The notes beneath the pieces are model-generated. The model searched no databases. It saw nothing but the letters and a program-made list of their open reading frames with translations, and was not told the DNA's origin. 64,000 nucleotides of DNA from JANNAT01 sp031384605 (GTDB lineage: Bacteria > Pseudomonadota > Alphaproteobacteria > Rhodobacterales > Rhodobacteraceae): positions 106,526-170,525 of the forward strand of contig JANNAT010000089.1 in assembly GCA_031384605.1 (NCBI GenBank). The letters are read 5' to 3'. Below, one piece after another: positions 35,061-43,562 of this stretch; position 1 is the first letter of the stretch, and every line of letters begins with the position of its first letter. Made by a program: the position numbers and the translations under genes.

Positions 35061-36569
35061 TTAACCAACCGACCCCTCCAACGAAATCGCCACCAGGCTT
35101 TGCGCCTCCATGGCAAATTCCATTGGCAAGGCCTGCAAAACTTCTTTGCAAAACCCGTTTACCACCAGCGCCACGGCCTCTTCCTCGTCCATGCCGCGCG
35201 ATCTGCAATAAAACAGCTGATCTTCGTCGACTTTGCTGGTGGTCGCTTCGTGTTCAACGCGGCTGGAGTTATTCTTGACCTCGATATAGGGCACCGTATG
35301 TGCGCCGCATTTGTCGCCGATCAGCAGGCTGTCACATTGCGTGTAGTTGCGCGAATTGGTGGCTTTTGGGTGCATCGACACCAAACCGCGATAGGTATTC
35401 TGCGCCCTGCCCGCCGATATGCCTTTGGAAACAATACGCGATTTCGTGTTCTTGCCCAAATGCACCATTTTGGTGCCGGTGTCGGCTTGTTGCGCATTGT
35501 TGGCGATGGCAATCGAATAAAACTCACCCTGGCTGTGATCGCCGCGCAAAATACAGCTGGGGTATTTCCACGTGATCGCCGACCCGGTTTCCACTTGGGT
35601 CCACATCACTTTGGCCCGGTCGCCCCGGCAATCGGCGCGTTTGGTGACAAAGTTGAAAATCCCGCCTTTGCCGTTCTCATCCCCGGGATACCAGTTTTGC
35701 ACCGTGGAATATTTCACCTCGGCGTCCTCCAGGATCACCAGTTCCACCACAGCCGCATGCAGTTGATGGGTGTCGCGTTTTGGGGCCGTGCAACCTTCCA
35801 AGTAACTGACATAACTGCCTTTATCGGCAATGATCAGGGTGCGTTCAAACTGCCCGGTGTTTTCGGCATTGATGCGGAAATAGGTCGACAATTCCATCGG
35901 ACAGCGGGTGCCCGGCGGGATGTATACGAAGGAGCCGTCTGAGAACACCGCCGAATTCAGCGTCGCAAAATAGTTGTCCGATTGCGGCACCACCGATCCG
36001 ATATACTTGCGCACAAGGTCCGGGTATTCACGCAAAGCCTCGGAAATTGAACAGAAAATCACACCCGCCTTCAACAGTTCAGCCTTGAACGTGGTGCCCA
36101 CGGAAACTGAATCGAACACGGCATCCACGGCCACCCGACGCTCGCCTTCAGGGGCTTCAACCCCCGCCAGTAAAGCCTGTTCTTTCAGGGGGATACCCAA
36201 CTTGGCATAAGTCGCCAGCAGCTTTGGGTCGACTTCCGCCAGCGATTTCGGCTTTACGGCCATGCTTTTGGGTTTGGCATAGTAATACTGGTCCTGATAA
36301 TCAATTTCAGGATAGTTCAGCATCGCCCAACGCGGCTCTTCCATCTTGATCCAACGCCGATACGCCGCCAGCCGCCACTCCAGCATCCACTCGGGCTCTT
36401 CATTTTTCGACGAAATCAACCGCACAATATCTTCGGACAGCCCTTTGGGGGCGTATTCCATTTCGATCTCGGTTTCCCAGCCGTATTTATACTTGCCAGC
36501 CATGGCTTGCACGGTTTCAATCGTCTCCCGATCTACGCCGTCACGCACTTCCAGATCTAATGCCGTCAT
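35061..36569 (-). CDS. sufB: Fe-S cluster assembly protein SufB
   Basis: The protein has 502 residues. It is the scaffold subunit on which Fe-S clusters form. N-terminal YGWETEIEMEYAPKGLSEDIVRLIS, FVYIPPGTRCPMELSTYFRINAENTGQFERTLIIAD, YLEGCTAP and the C-terminal EHEATTSKVDEDQLFYCRSRGMDEE are family hallmarks. Confidence 0.98.
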   Translation of the reverse strand: MTALDLEVRDGVDRETIETVQAMAGKYKYGWETEIEMEYAPKGLSEDIVRLISSKNEEPEWMLEWRLAAYRRWIKMEEPRWAMLNYPEIDYQDQYYYAKPKSMAVKPKSLAEVDPKLLATYAKLGIPLKEQALLAGVEAPEGERRVAVDAVFDSVSVGTTFKAELLKAGVIFCSISEALREYPDLVRKYIGSVVPQSDNYFATLNSAVFSDGSFVYIPPGTRCPMELSTYFRINAENTGQFERTLIIADKGSYVSYLEGCTAPKRDTHQLHAAVVELVILEDAEVKYSTVQNWYPGDENGKGGIFNFVTKRADCRGDRAKVMWTQVETGSAITWKYPSCILRGDHSQGEFYSIAIANNAQQADTGTKMVHLGKNTKSRIVSKGISAGRAQNTYRGLVSMHPKATNSRNYTQCDSLLIGDKCGAHTVPYIEVKNNSSRVEHEATTSKVDEDQLFYCRSRGMDEEEAVALVVNGFCKEVLQALPMEFAMEAQSLVAISLEGSVG

Positions 36570-36608
36570 GGCTTATCCTTTCATTCCCAAAGGCTTGCGC
36601 CCCGTCAT

Positions 36609-37655
36609 TCACGCAACACGCGACGTTACGCGCCGATAGTCCCGTCCCCAGATATCCGCAAACCGCAGCACCTGTTCACGGGTGACATCCGGGCCAAGTG
36701 AGATGCGAATGGCTTGGCCCGCCAAAACGCCGTCATAGCCCATCGCCGACAGCACCCGGCTTGCCCGCACCTTGCCGCTGGAACAGGCCGAACCCGCCGA
36801 CACCGCAAACCCTGCCAAATCCATCGCCATCACCTGGCTTTCGCCTTTCCACCCGGGCGCGATCAGGCAAAGCGTGTTTGGCAAGCGTCGCGCAGTATTC
36901 CCAACTGAAATAGTCTGAAAACCAAACCCCGACAATGCCAAATCTAGAATATTTCTAATTTCGCCAACTTCGTCCCAAACGCCATTGCCCAGATCGCGGG
37001 CAGCCGCCGCTGCAGCAGCCGCAAAACCGGCAATGCCAATCAGGTTTTCGGTGCCTGCCCGCCGGCCCATTTCTTGCCCGCCACCGCGCAATTGCGGAGC
37101 AAAATCAATGCCACGGCGCAAGACTACTGCGCCCACCCCCTTCGGGCCGCCCAGCTTATGGGCCGATACCAACCCCATGTCGCATCCCAGCCAGTTGAAG
37201 GCCAGAGGCAGCTTGCCAAAGGCTTGGGTCAGATCGCTGACCGCCACGCCTTGCGGCAAACTCTGGATAATTCCGGTTTCGGAATTGGCCAGTTGCACCG
37301 TCGAAGCGGCCGGATTAACCACCATAACCTGCCCCGCCGCGTCCGCGGTCAGGTCAGCCGAACACCATGCCAAAACCGCCTCATGTTCCACCGCGCCACA
37401 GTGCAACCCCCGCCCCGCACAAGCCAACGCAGCAGCTTCAGTTGCCCCGGATGTGAACACAATATCCGCGCCGTCCGCCCCCAAAGCCTGCGCAATATCA
37501 GCGCGCGCCCGCTCTATCAGCCCCTTCGCCGCGCGCCCCTCGGCATGCACCGAAGACGGATTTCCGACCAGATCCATCGCAGCACTCATTGCCGCCCGCG
37601 CCTCAACCCGCAACGGGGTGGTGGCGTTCCAATCCAGATAGATCCGCCCGCTCAT
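36609..37655 (-). CDS. NifS/IscS-like cysteine desulfurase
   Basis: The protein has 348 residues, shorter than classical IscS. IYLDWNATTPLRVEA, GNPSSVHAEGRAAK, VFTSGATEA, VSAHKLGGPKGVGAVVLRRG (PLP Lys) and SAGSACSSGKVRASRVLSAMG (catalytic Cys in a short loop, group I style) are visible. It is the second cysteine desulfurase of this operon besides SufS, located between iscR and sufB. Confidence 0.92.
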   Translation of the reverse strand: MSGRIYLDWNATTPLRVEARAAMSAAMDLVGNPSSVHAEGRAAKGLIERARADIAQALGADGADIVFTSGATEAAALACAGRGLHCGAVEHEAVLAWCSADLTADAAGQVMVVNPAASTVQLANSETGIIQSLPQGVAVSDLTQAFGKLPLAFNWLGCDMGLVSAHKLGGPKGVGAVVLRRGIDFAPQLRGGGQEMGRRAGTENLIGIAGFAAAAAAAARDLGNGVWDEVGEIRNILDLALSGFGFQTISVGNTARRLPNTLCLIAPGWKGESQVMAMDLAGFAVSAGSACSSGKVRASRVLSAMGYDGVLAGQAIRISLGPDVTREQVLRFADIWGRDYRRVTSRVA

Positions 37656-37733
37656 CGCGCCACCGTTTCATCTTGGCTGAAATACCTTGGGGGGGTGAGG
37701 GGCCATGCCCCGAGGCGGGGCAAAGCCCACCCT

Positions 37734-37756
37734 AAAAATCTTTCTGCAAGATTTTT
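37734..37756. terminator. Hairpin between iscR and the downstream suf genes
   Basis: The perfect palindrome AAAAATCTT / AAGATTTTT around a 5-base loop lies in the 112-bp gap after iscR. Weak AU pairs with T-runs on both strands could cause partial termination, making iscR mRNA more abundant than suf mRNA. Confidence 0.35.
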
Positions 37757-37767
37757 GCCTGGCCTCA

Positions 37768-38229
37768 TCACAGATCATCCACTACGGCAAACAACGCCGG
37801 CACCGCCGGGCATGGCACCATGCCATTGCTGATCACGTCCGACAAACGGGTCTGATGCAAAAATACATAAACCTGCGCCGATAGCCCTTCCCACAGCCGG
37901 TTGGTCAGGCTTTGCGCCCGCGTGCCCGACACACCGCCCGACGCCCCCGCCCCGGTGTGCAGCGCATCTACGGTTTCCTCAACCGCCTGCAAAACTTCGG
38001 AAATCCGGATCGCATCCGGGCTTTTCGCCAGCCGATAGCCGCCCCCCGGTCCGCGCACAGCCTCTACCAACCCCGCCCGGCGCAGCTTGACGAACAGCTG
38101 TTCAAGATACGGCAAGGATAAATCCTGACGCTTGGCAATTTCGGCCAAAGACATCAAATCATCGCCCTTTGCCAGCGCCAGATCGGCCAGTGCGACCATC
38201 GCATAACGCCCTTTGGTCGAAAGTTTCAT
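37768..38229 (-). CDS. iscR: Rrf2-family iron-sulfur regulator IscR (single-cysteine type)
   Basis: The protein has 153 residues. The winged helix (MKLSTKGRYAMVALADLALA ... SLPYLEQLFVKLRRAGLVEAVRGPGGGYRLAK) is typical. In E. coli IscR, Cys92, Cys98 and Cys104 hold a [2Fe-2S] cluster; here that loop reads HTGAGASGGVSGT without Cys, and the only cysteine is Cys140 in VPCPAVP. I recall that Rhodobacter IscR is likewise reduced to one cysteine. It heads the suf operon. Confidence 0.92.
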   Translation of the reverse strand: MKLSTKGRYAMVALADLALAKGDDLMSLAEIAKRQDLSLPYLEQLFVKLRRAGLVEAVRGPGGGYRLAKSPDAIRISEVLQAVEETVDALHTGAGASGGVSGTRAQSLTNRLWEGLSAQVYVFLHQTRLSDVISNGMVPCPAVPALFAVVDDL

Positions 38230-38332
38230 CGCCGCCGCCGATCAATTCACCGCAAGTCCATTGACGTTCAAGGTTGGTCCGCTTAACTCAACCTCAGTCC
38301 ATGGGTGATGCCGCAAGCAATTGCGACAGCAC

Positions 38333-38349
38333 TTTAGAATGGTTCTAGG
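38333..38349. promoter_or_regulatory. Iron-control (ICE / iron-Rhodo-box)-like palindrome upstream of iscR
   Basis: TTTAGAA-TGG-TTCTAGG matches the alphaproteobacterial iron control element TTTAGAA-n3-TTCTAAA at most positions. It lies 104 bp before iscR and 55 bp before the divergent hydrolase gene. Irr or IscR could act here; which one cannot be decided by eye. Confidence 0.55.
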
Positions 38350-38403
38350 ATATCCGAGCGAATTCGTCAACAAACCGCTTGTAGAATAAGGCACGAAACA
38401 CAC

Positions 38404-39063
38404 ATGCCCGAAGTTATTTTTGCTGGCCCCGAAGGCCGTCTTGAAGGTCGTTATCATCCGCAGAAAGAACGCGATGCGCCAATTGCCATCGTTCTGCACC
38501 CGCACCCCGCCTATGGCGGCACGATGAACAACAAGGTGGTCTATAACCTGCATTACGCCTTTTATAACATGGGGTTCACCGTGATGCGGTTCAACTTCCG
38601 TGGGGTGGGCCGCAGTCAGGGCGAATATGACATGGGGATCGGAGAGTTGTCTGATGCCGCCAGCGCCCTTGATTACCTGCAGTCGATGAACCAGAACGCC
38701 AAGCATTGCTGGGTGGCGGGTTTTTCCTTCGGTGCGTGGATTGGCATGCAACTGCTGATGCGTCGCCCGGAAATCACCGGCTTTATTTCGGTCGCACCGC
38801 CCGCAAACCTTTATGATTTCAGCTTTCTCGCCCCCTGCCCGGCGTCAGGTCTGATCATCAACGGCACGGCGGATAAAGTGGCCCCGCCAAAGGACACGAC
38901 GACGCTGGTGAACAAGCTGCACGAACAAAAGGGCATCACCATCACCCACACGCAAATCGAAGGTGCCGATCACTTTTTCAAAGATGAAGAGGCGCATATG
39001 AAGCCGATGATCGACACCGTCAGCACCTACGTCAAACGCCGCCTGACAGAGGTAACGCGCTGA
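38404..39063 (+). CDS. Alpha/beta hydrolase
   Basis: The protein has 219 residues. HPHPAYGGTMNNKVVYNLHYAF, the RFNFRGVGRSQGEYDMGIGELSDAASAL block and the nucleophile-elbow region AGFSFGAWIGMQL (Ser in G-F-S-F-G) are typical of the short COG2945 hydrolases; the His near the end lies in EGADHFFKDEE. Probably cytosolic, substrate unknown. The stop overlaps the next start by one base. Confidence 0.88.
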   Translation: MPEVIFAGPEGRLEGRYHPQKERDAPIAIVLHPHPAYGGTMNNKVVYNLHYAFYNMGFTVMRFNFRGVGRSQGEYDMGIGELSDAASALDYLQSMNQNAKHCWVAGFSFGAWIGMQLLMRRPEITGFISVAPPANLYDFSFLAPCPASGLIINGTADKVAPPKDTTTLVNKLHEQKGITITHTQIEGADHFFKDEEAHMKPMIDTVSTYVKRRLTEVTR

Positions 39064-39326
39064 TGTCGGTGCTTGACGATATGGGCGATGCCCTTGCGCG
39101 CGACGTGATTGCCGCGATGGAAGAATTGGGCGATGAGCGGTTTTTCGATAAGGTTTCCAAGGTTTTGCTTGATGCGTCTCCCACCATGCAAGAGGCGTTT
39201 CTGACCGCCTACCGCGTGCGCGTTGCCGAAAAACGTGGCCGCGCCTTTATTGATGCGGCGCTGAAAGCAAAGCGCGCCGGGCTGGAAGGCCCGAAAGTTC
39301 ACATCGACAGCGGCGGCGGGCATTGA
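39063..39326 (+). CDS. Conserved hypothetical protein (87 aa)
   Basis: The ATG shares its A with the TGA of the hydrolase gene. The sequence MSVLDDMGDALARDVIAAME, ELGDERFFDKVSKVLLDASP and AFLTAYRVRVAEKRGRAFID looks all-alpha and soluble. It is coupled on both sides (its TGA overlaps a TTG start), so a three-gene operon is likely. No family recognised. Confidence 0.7.
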   Translation: MSVLDDMGDALARDVIAAMEELGDERFFDKVSKVLLDASPTMQEAFLTAYRVRVAEKRGRAFIDAALKAKRAGLEGPKVHIDSGGGH

Positions 39327-39913
39327 GCGCACGGCTCGACCAGCAATTTGCGTTTCTGAATGAGGCGGACCGCCTGAAGTCCGTCTTGCGCGCCACCACC
39401 TTGTGCGATGGGTCGCGGCGGGAAAATTCCGGCGAACATTCCTGGCATCTGGCGCTTTATGCGCTGGTGCTGGCCGATCAAGCCGCGCCCGGCGTGGATA
39501 TCAACCGGGTGATCCGCATGCTGCTGATCCATGATCTGGTTGAAATAGACGTGGGCGATGTGCCGATCCATTCGGCAAATGGCGCGGCGCATGCCAGCGC
39601 AGAAACCATCGCCGCCGAGACCCGCGCGGCGGATCGTATTTTTGGCCTGCTGCCGAATGATCTGGCACAAGATCTGCGCGCCTTTTGGGATGAGTTTGAA
39701 GCCGCCCTGACCCCCGACGCTATATTCGCCAAATCGTTAGACCGGGTGCAGCCCGTGATGGCCAACTTGGCGTCAGGCGGCGGCACTTGGCTGGAGTATC
39801 AGGTGACTGCCGAACAACTGGAAAGCCGCGTTGGGGTGAAGATCGCCAAAGGCGCGCCGAAGGTTTGGGATTGGGTGAAAGCAAAAACACAAATCTATTT
39901 CAGCAAAATCTAA
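39323..39913 (+). CDS. HD-domain phosphohydrolase (YfbR/HDDC2-like)
   Basis: The protein has 196 residues. The metal ligands lie in GEHSWHLALYALVLA (first His) and LLIHDLVEIDVGDVP (the HD pair). The layout fits 5'-deoxynucleotidase/HDDC2-like HD proteins acting on nucleotides. It starts at TTG 39323, overlapping the previous stop (TTGA). Confidence 0.85.
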   Translation: MSARLDQQFAFLNEADRLKSVLRATTLCDGSRRENSGEHSWHLALYALVLADQAAPGVDINRVIRMLLIHDLVEIDVGDVPIHSANGAAHASAETIAAETRAADRIFGLLPNDLAQDLRAFWDEFEAALTPDAIFAKSLDRVQPVMANLASGGGTWLEYQVTAEQLESRVGVKIAKGAPKVWDWVKAKTQIYFSKI

Positions 39914-40003
39914 ACACAGTATACCTTCGCATACCGACTTCCCTTTCATCGAATTTTCACCTAAACCCCTCACAACTACATTCATCACCATAAAGGGCCC
40001 GCC

Positions 40004-41218
40004 ATGACCAAGATCAAAGTTGCAAACCCCGTTGTTGAACTTGACGGCGATGAAATGACCCGGATCATCTGGGATTTCATCAAGCAAAAGCTGATCCTGC
40101 CCTATCTTGACCTTGATCTGAAATACTACGATCTGGGGATCGAAGAACGCGACCGCACCAATGATCAGGTCACGATCGATTCTGCCCACGCCATTCAGAA
40201 ATATGGCGTTGGTGTGAAATGCGCGACAATCACGCCAGATGAAGCGCGGGTTGAAGAGTTTGGCCTGAAACAGATGTGGAAATCGCCCAATGGCACCATC
40301 CGCAACATTTTGGGCGGGGTAATCTTTCGCCAGCCGATCATTTGCCGCAACGTGCCGCGTCTGGTGCCCGGCTGGACCAAGCCGATTGTGATTGGCCGCC
40401 ACGCCTTTGGCGATCAATACCGCGCCACTGATTTCCGCTTTCCCGGCGCTGGCAAATTGACGATGAAATTCGTGGGCGACGATGGTGTGGTGATCGAAAA
40501 GGATGTCTACACGGCGGCCTCATCCGGCGTTTACATGGGCATGTATAACCTTGACGACAGCATCACCGATTTCGCCCGCGCGTCGTTGAATTACGGCCTG
40601 AACCTTGGTTGGCCAGTGTATTTGTCGACCAAAAACACCATTCTCAAGGCCTATGATGGCCGCTTCAAAGACCTGTTTCAGAAGGTTTATGAAGAGGAAT
40701 TTGAAGAGGCTTACAAGAAAAAGGGCATCACCTATGAACACCGCCTGATCGACGATATGGTTGCCAGTTCAATGAAATGGGCGGGTGGTTATGTCTGGGC
40801 GTGCAAAAATTACGATGGCGATGTGCAGTCTGATCTGGTGGCGCAAGGGTTCGGATCCTTGGGCATGATGACGTCCGTGCTGATGACGCCGGACGGCAAG
40901 ATTGTTGAGGCCGAGGCCGCCCACGGCACCGTCACCCGGCATTTCCGTGAACACCAAAAGGGCAAGGCCACCAGCACCAATTCGGTGGCCTCGATCTATG
41001 CCTGGACGGGCGGGCTAAAGCATCGCGCGAAACTGGACGACAATGCCCAATTGCTGCGCTTTGCCGAAACTTTGGAAAAAGTAACGGTGGATACCGTTGA
41101 AGATGGCCATATGACGAAAGATCTGGCGCTGTTGGTCGGCCCTGATCAGAAATGGCTGACGACAATGGGCTATCTGGAAAAGGTTGATGAGTATCTGAAC
41201 ACGGCTTTGGTTGGCTAA
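40004..41218 (+). CDS. icd: NADP-dependent isocitrate dehydrogenase (eukaryote-like type)
   Basis: The protein has 404 residues. It oxidises isocitrate to 2-oxoglutarate in the TCA cycle. VELDGDEMTRIIWDFIKQKLI, KSPNGTIRNILGGVIFRQPI and YDGDVQSDLVAQGFGSLGMMTSVLM are those of the homodimeric eukaryotic/alphaproteobacterial subfamily, distinct from E. coli Icd. Preceded by a 90-bp promoter gap. Confidence 0.97.
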   Translation: MTKIKVANPVVELDGDEMTRIIWDFIKQKLILPYLDLDLKYYDLGIEERDRTNDQVTIDSAHAIQKYGVGVKCATITPDEARVEEFGLKQMWKSPNGTIRNILGGVIFRQPIICRNVPRLVPGWTKPIVIGRHAFGDQYRATDFRFPGAGKLTMKFVGDDGVVIEKDVYTAASSGVYMGMYNLDDSITDFARASLNYGLNLGWPVYLSTKNTILKAYDGRFKDLFQKVYEEEFEEAYKKKGITYEHRLIDDMVASSMKWAGGYVWACKNYDGDVQSDLVAQGFGSLGMMTSVLMTPDGKIVEAEAAHGTVTRHFREHQKGKATSTNSVASIYAWTGGLKHRAKLDDNAQLLRFAETLEKVTVDTVEDGHMTKDLALLVGPDQKWLTTMGYLEKVDEYLNTALVG

Positions 41219-41225
41219 TGCCGGG

Positions 41226-41288
41226 GATGGGCACATTGCCCATCCTACAGACACAACGCTACCCCGCAGGATGGGCAATTTGCCCATC
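41226..41288. repeat. Twin-palindrome intergenic repeat (copy 2, inverted)
   Basis: Palindromes GATGGGCACATTGCCCATC and GATGGGCAATTTGCCCATC start 44 bp apart, 7 bp after the icd stop. The inner flanks CTACAG and CCGCAGG are the reverse complement of those in copy 1. It probably also ends icd transcription. The remaining gap to typA (41289-41399) holds its promoter. Confidence 0.75.
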
Positions 41289-41399
41289 CCGCCAAACTGA
41301 CCCTGCGCATTTTGGGCCCTTGTGATTGCCCTCTGGCCTTCGCGGGCCAAACCCTGTATGCGCGCCTCAACCCTAATGATCTGAAAGTGATACCTCCCG

Positions 41400-43217
41400 A
41401 TGGAGCTTCGTAACATTGCCATCATCGCCCACGTTGACCATGGCAAAACCACTTTGGTGGATGAACTGCTTAAGCAATCAGGCTCTTTCCGCGAAAATCA
41501 GGCGGTGTCTGAACGCGCGATGGACAGCAATGATATCGAACGTGAACGCGGCATCACGATTTTGGCCAAATGCACCTCGCTTGAATGGGCGGGTCAGCGG
41601 ATCAACATCGTCGACACCCCCGGCCACGCCGATTTCGGTGGCGAGGTGGAACGTATCTTGTCGATGGTGGACGGTGTAGTTTTGCTGGTCGACGCCGCCG
41701 AAGGCCCGATGCCGCAAACCAAATTCGTGACGTCCAAGGCGCTGGCCTTGGGTCTGCGCCCCATTGTGGTGCTGAACAAAGTTGACAAGCATGATGCCGA
41801 ACCCAGCCGCGCGCTGAACGAAGTGTTTGATCTCTTTGCCAATCTTGGCGCCGATGATGATCAGCTGGATTTCCCGGTGCTGTATGCGTCAGGCCGGTCT
41901 GGCTGGGCGGATGTTGAACTGGACGGCCCGCGCAAGGATTTGTCCGCCCTTTATGATCTGGTCCTGAAACACGTGCCCGCACCTGCGCAAATTGCGCGCC
42001 GGGCCGAACCGTTTCAGATGCTGGCAACCACTTTGTCCGCCGATCCGTTCATCGGCCGTATCCTGACAGGCCGGGTAGAGGCAGGCACGTTGCGCGCGGG
42101 CGAAACCATCAAGGCGCTGTCGCGCGACGGTGACAAGCTGGAACAATTCCGGGTGTCGAAAATTCTGGCTTACCGCGGATTGGTGATGACGCCGATTGAC
42201 GTGGCCGAGGCGGGCGATATCGTTACCCTTGCGGGCATGTCCAAAGCCACCGTGGCCGACACGCTGTGCGCGCTGGAACTGGACACCGCCCTGCCCGCGC
42301 AACCGATTGATCCGCCAACGATTTCGATCACCTTTGGCATCAACGACAGCCCGCTTGCCGGTAAAGAAGGCAACAAAGTGCAGTCCCGCGTGATCCGCGA
42401 ACGCCTGATGAAAGAGGCCGAAATCAACGTGGCGATCAAGGTCACCGACACACCGGGCGGCGATGCGTTCGAAGTCGCCGGGCGGGGCGAATTGCAAATG
42501 GGCGTGCTGATCGAAAACATGCGCCGCGAGGGGTTTGAGCTGTCAATCTCGCGCCCCCGCGTGTTGTTCCAAGAAGTGAACGGCGTCAAATGTGAGCCGA
42601 TCGAAGAAGTCACTATTGACGTTGATGACGAATACGCAGGCGCTGTGATTGAAAAGCTGACCGGGCCGCGCAAGGGCGATCTGGTCGAAATGAAGCCCGC
42701 AGGCGTCGGTAAAACCCGCCTGATCGCGCATGTGCCATCGCGCGGGCTGATCGGATATCACGGTCAGTTCATGACCGACACGCGCGGCACCGGAGTTTTG
42801 AACCGGGTGTTCCACGAATGGGCGCCGCACAAGGGCCCGATCGAAGGCCGCCGCGCCGGGGTGCTTATTTCGATTGAAAGCGGTATTTCAGTGGCTTACG
42901 CGATGTGGAAGCTGGAAGATCGGGGCCATTTCTTTATCGGCGTGCAAGAACCGGTGTATCAGGGCATGATCATCGGCGAGCATAACCGCGACAATGATCT
43001 GGAAGTAAACCCGCTGAAGGGCAAGCAACTGACCAACGTGCGGGCCTCTGGCACGGATGAGGCGGTGCGCCTGACGACGCCGGTAAAACTGTCGCTGGAA
43101 CAGTCGATTGCCTATATCGACGACGATGAACTGGTTGAAGTCACCCCAAAATCGGTGCGGATGCGCAAACGGTTCCTCGATCCGAATGAGCGTAAACGCC
43201 AAAGCCGGGCGGGGTAA
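41400..43217 (+). CDS. typA: Ribosome-associated GTPase TypA/BipA
   Basis: The protein has 605 residues, a translational GTPase of the EF-G fold. G1 AHVDHGKTTLVDELLKQSG, switch region ERGITILAK, DTPGHADFGGEVERIL, NKVDKHDAEP, and the TypA-specific C-terminal KKGP-like block (RKRFLDPNERKRQSRAG) are present. It aids ribosome assembly and stress adaptation. Confidence 0.97.
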   Translation: MELRNIAIIAHVDHGKTTLVDELLKQSGSFRENQAVSERAMDSNDIERERGITILAKCTSLEWAGQRINIVDTPGHADFGGEVERILSMVDGVVLLVDAAEGPMPQTKFVTSKALALGLRPIVVLNKVDKHDAEPSRALNEVFDLFANLGADDDQLDFPVLYASGRSGWADVELDGPRKDLSALYDLVLKHVPAPAQIARRAEPFQMLATTLSADPFIGRILTGRVEAGTLRAGETIKALSRDGDKLEQFRVSKILAYRGLVMTPIDVAEAGDIVTLAGMSKATVADTLCALELDTALPAQPIDPPTISITFGINDSPLAGKEGNKVQSRVIRERLMKEAEINVAIKVTDTPGGDAFEVAGRGELQMGVLIENMRREGFELSISRPRVLFQEVNGVKCEPIEEVTIDVDDEYAGAVIEKLTGPRKGDLVEMKPAGVGKTRLIAHVPSRGLIGYHGQFMTDTRGTGVLNRVFHEWAPHKGPIEGRRAGVLISIESGISVAYAMWKLEDRGHFFIGVQEPVYQGMIIGEHNRDNDLEVNPLKGKQLTNVRASGTDEAVRLTTPVKLSLEQSIAYIDDDELVEVTPKSVRMRKRFLDPNERKRQSRAG

Positions 43218-43219
43218 CG

Positions 43220-43265
43220 GTGCGCCTAAAGGCACACCCGACGTAGGGTGCGTGTTTGCGCGCAC
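43220..43265. repeat. Intergenic inverted repeat, family 'GTAGGGTGTGCC' (copy 2)
   Basis: Left arm GTGCGCCTAAAGGCACACCC is identical to the left arm at 3669; right arm GTAGGGTGCGTGTTTGCGCG, then CAC, is a diverged version. It lies between the convergent typA and DUF1330 genes. Confidence 0.65.
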
Positions 43266-43273
43266 CTTACAGT

Positions 43274-43561
43274 CTAAATTTCCTCAACCACCATCAAATC
43301 CCGAACGCTTGCGCCCTTGGCATGGACCAACGCCGCCTGATAGTCCGGCGAGTTATAGCATTCGACCGCCCGCTCCAAACTTGGAAACCGCGCAACCACA
43401 TTGCGCGCACGGCCAGTGCCTTCCAGTTGCACAAAGCGCCCGCCGCGCGCCAGAAATAAGCCGCCGTGCGCCGCAATCGCGGGCCCTGCAAGGGCCGCGT
43501 ATTTCGAATAACCATCGGGATCAGTGATGGTAACATGGCCGATCCACAGGGCGGTTGGCAT
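43274..43561 (-). CDS. DUF1330 domain protein
   Basis: The protein has 95 residues from ATG 43561 (MPTALWIGHVTITDPDGYSK). YAALAGPAIAAHGGLFLARGG, FPSLERAVECYNSPDYQAAL and the preceding VVARF are the complete DUF1330 pattern. It begins one base after the alaS stop codon, so it is likely cotranscribed with alaS. The function is unknown. Confidence 0.88.
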   Translation of the reverse strand: MPTALWIGHVTITDPDGYSKYAALAGPAIAAHGGLFLARGGRFVQLEGTGRARNVVARFPSLERAVECYNSPDYQAALVHAKGASVRDLMVVEEI

Positions 43562-43562
43562 C

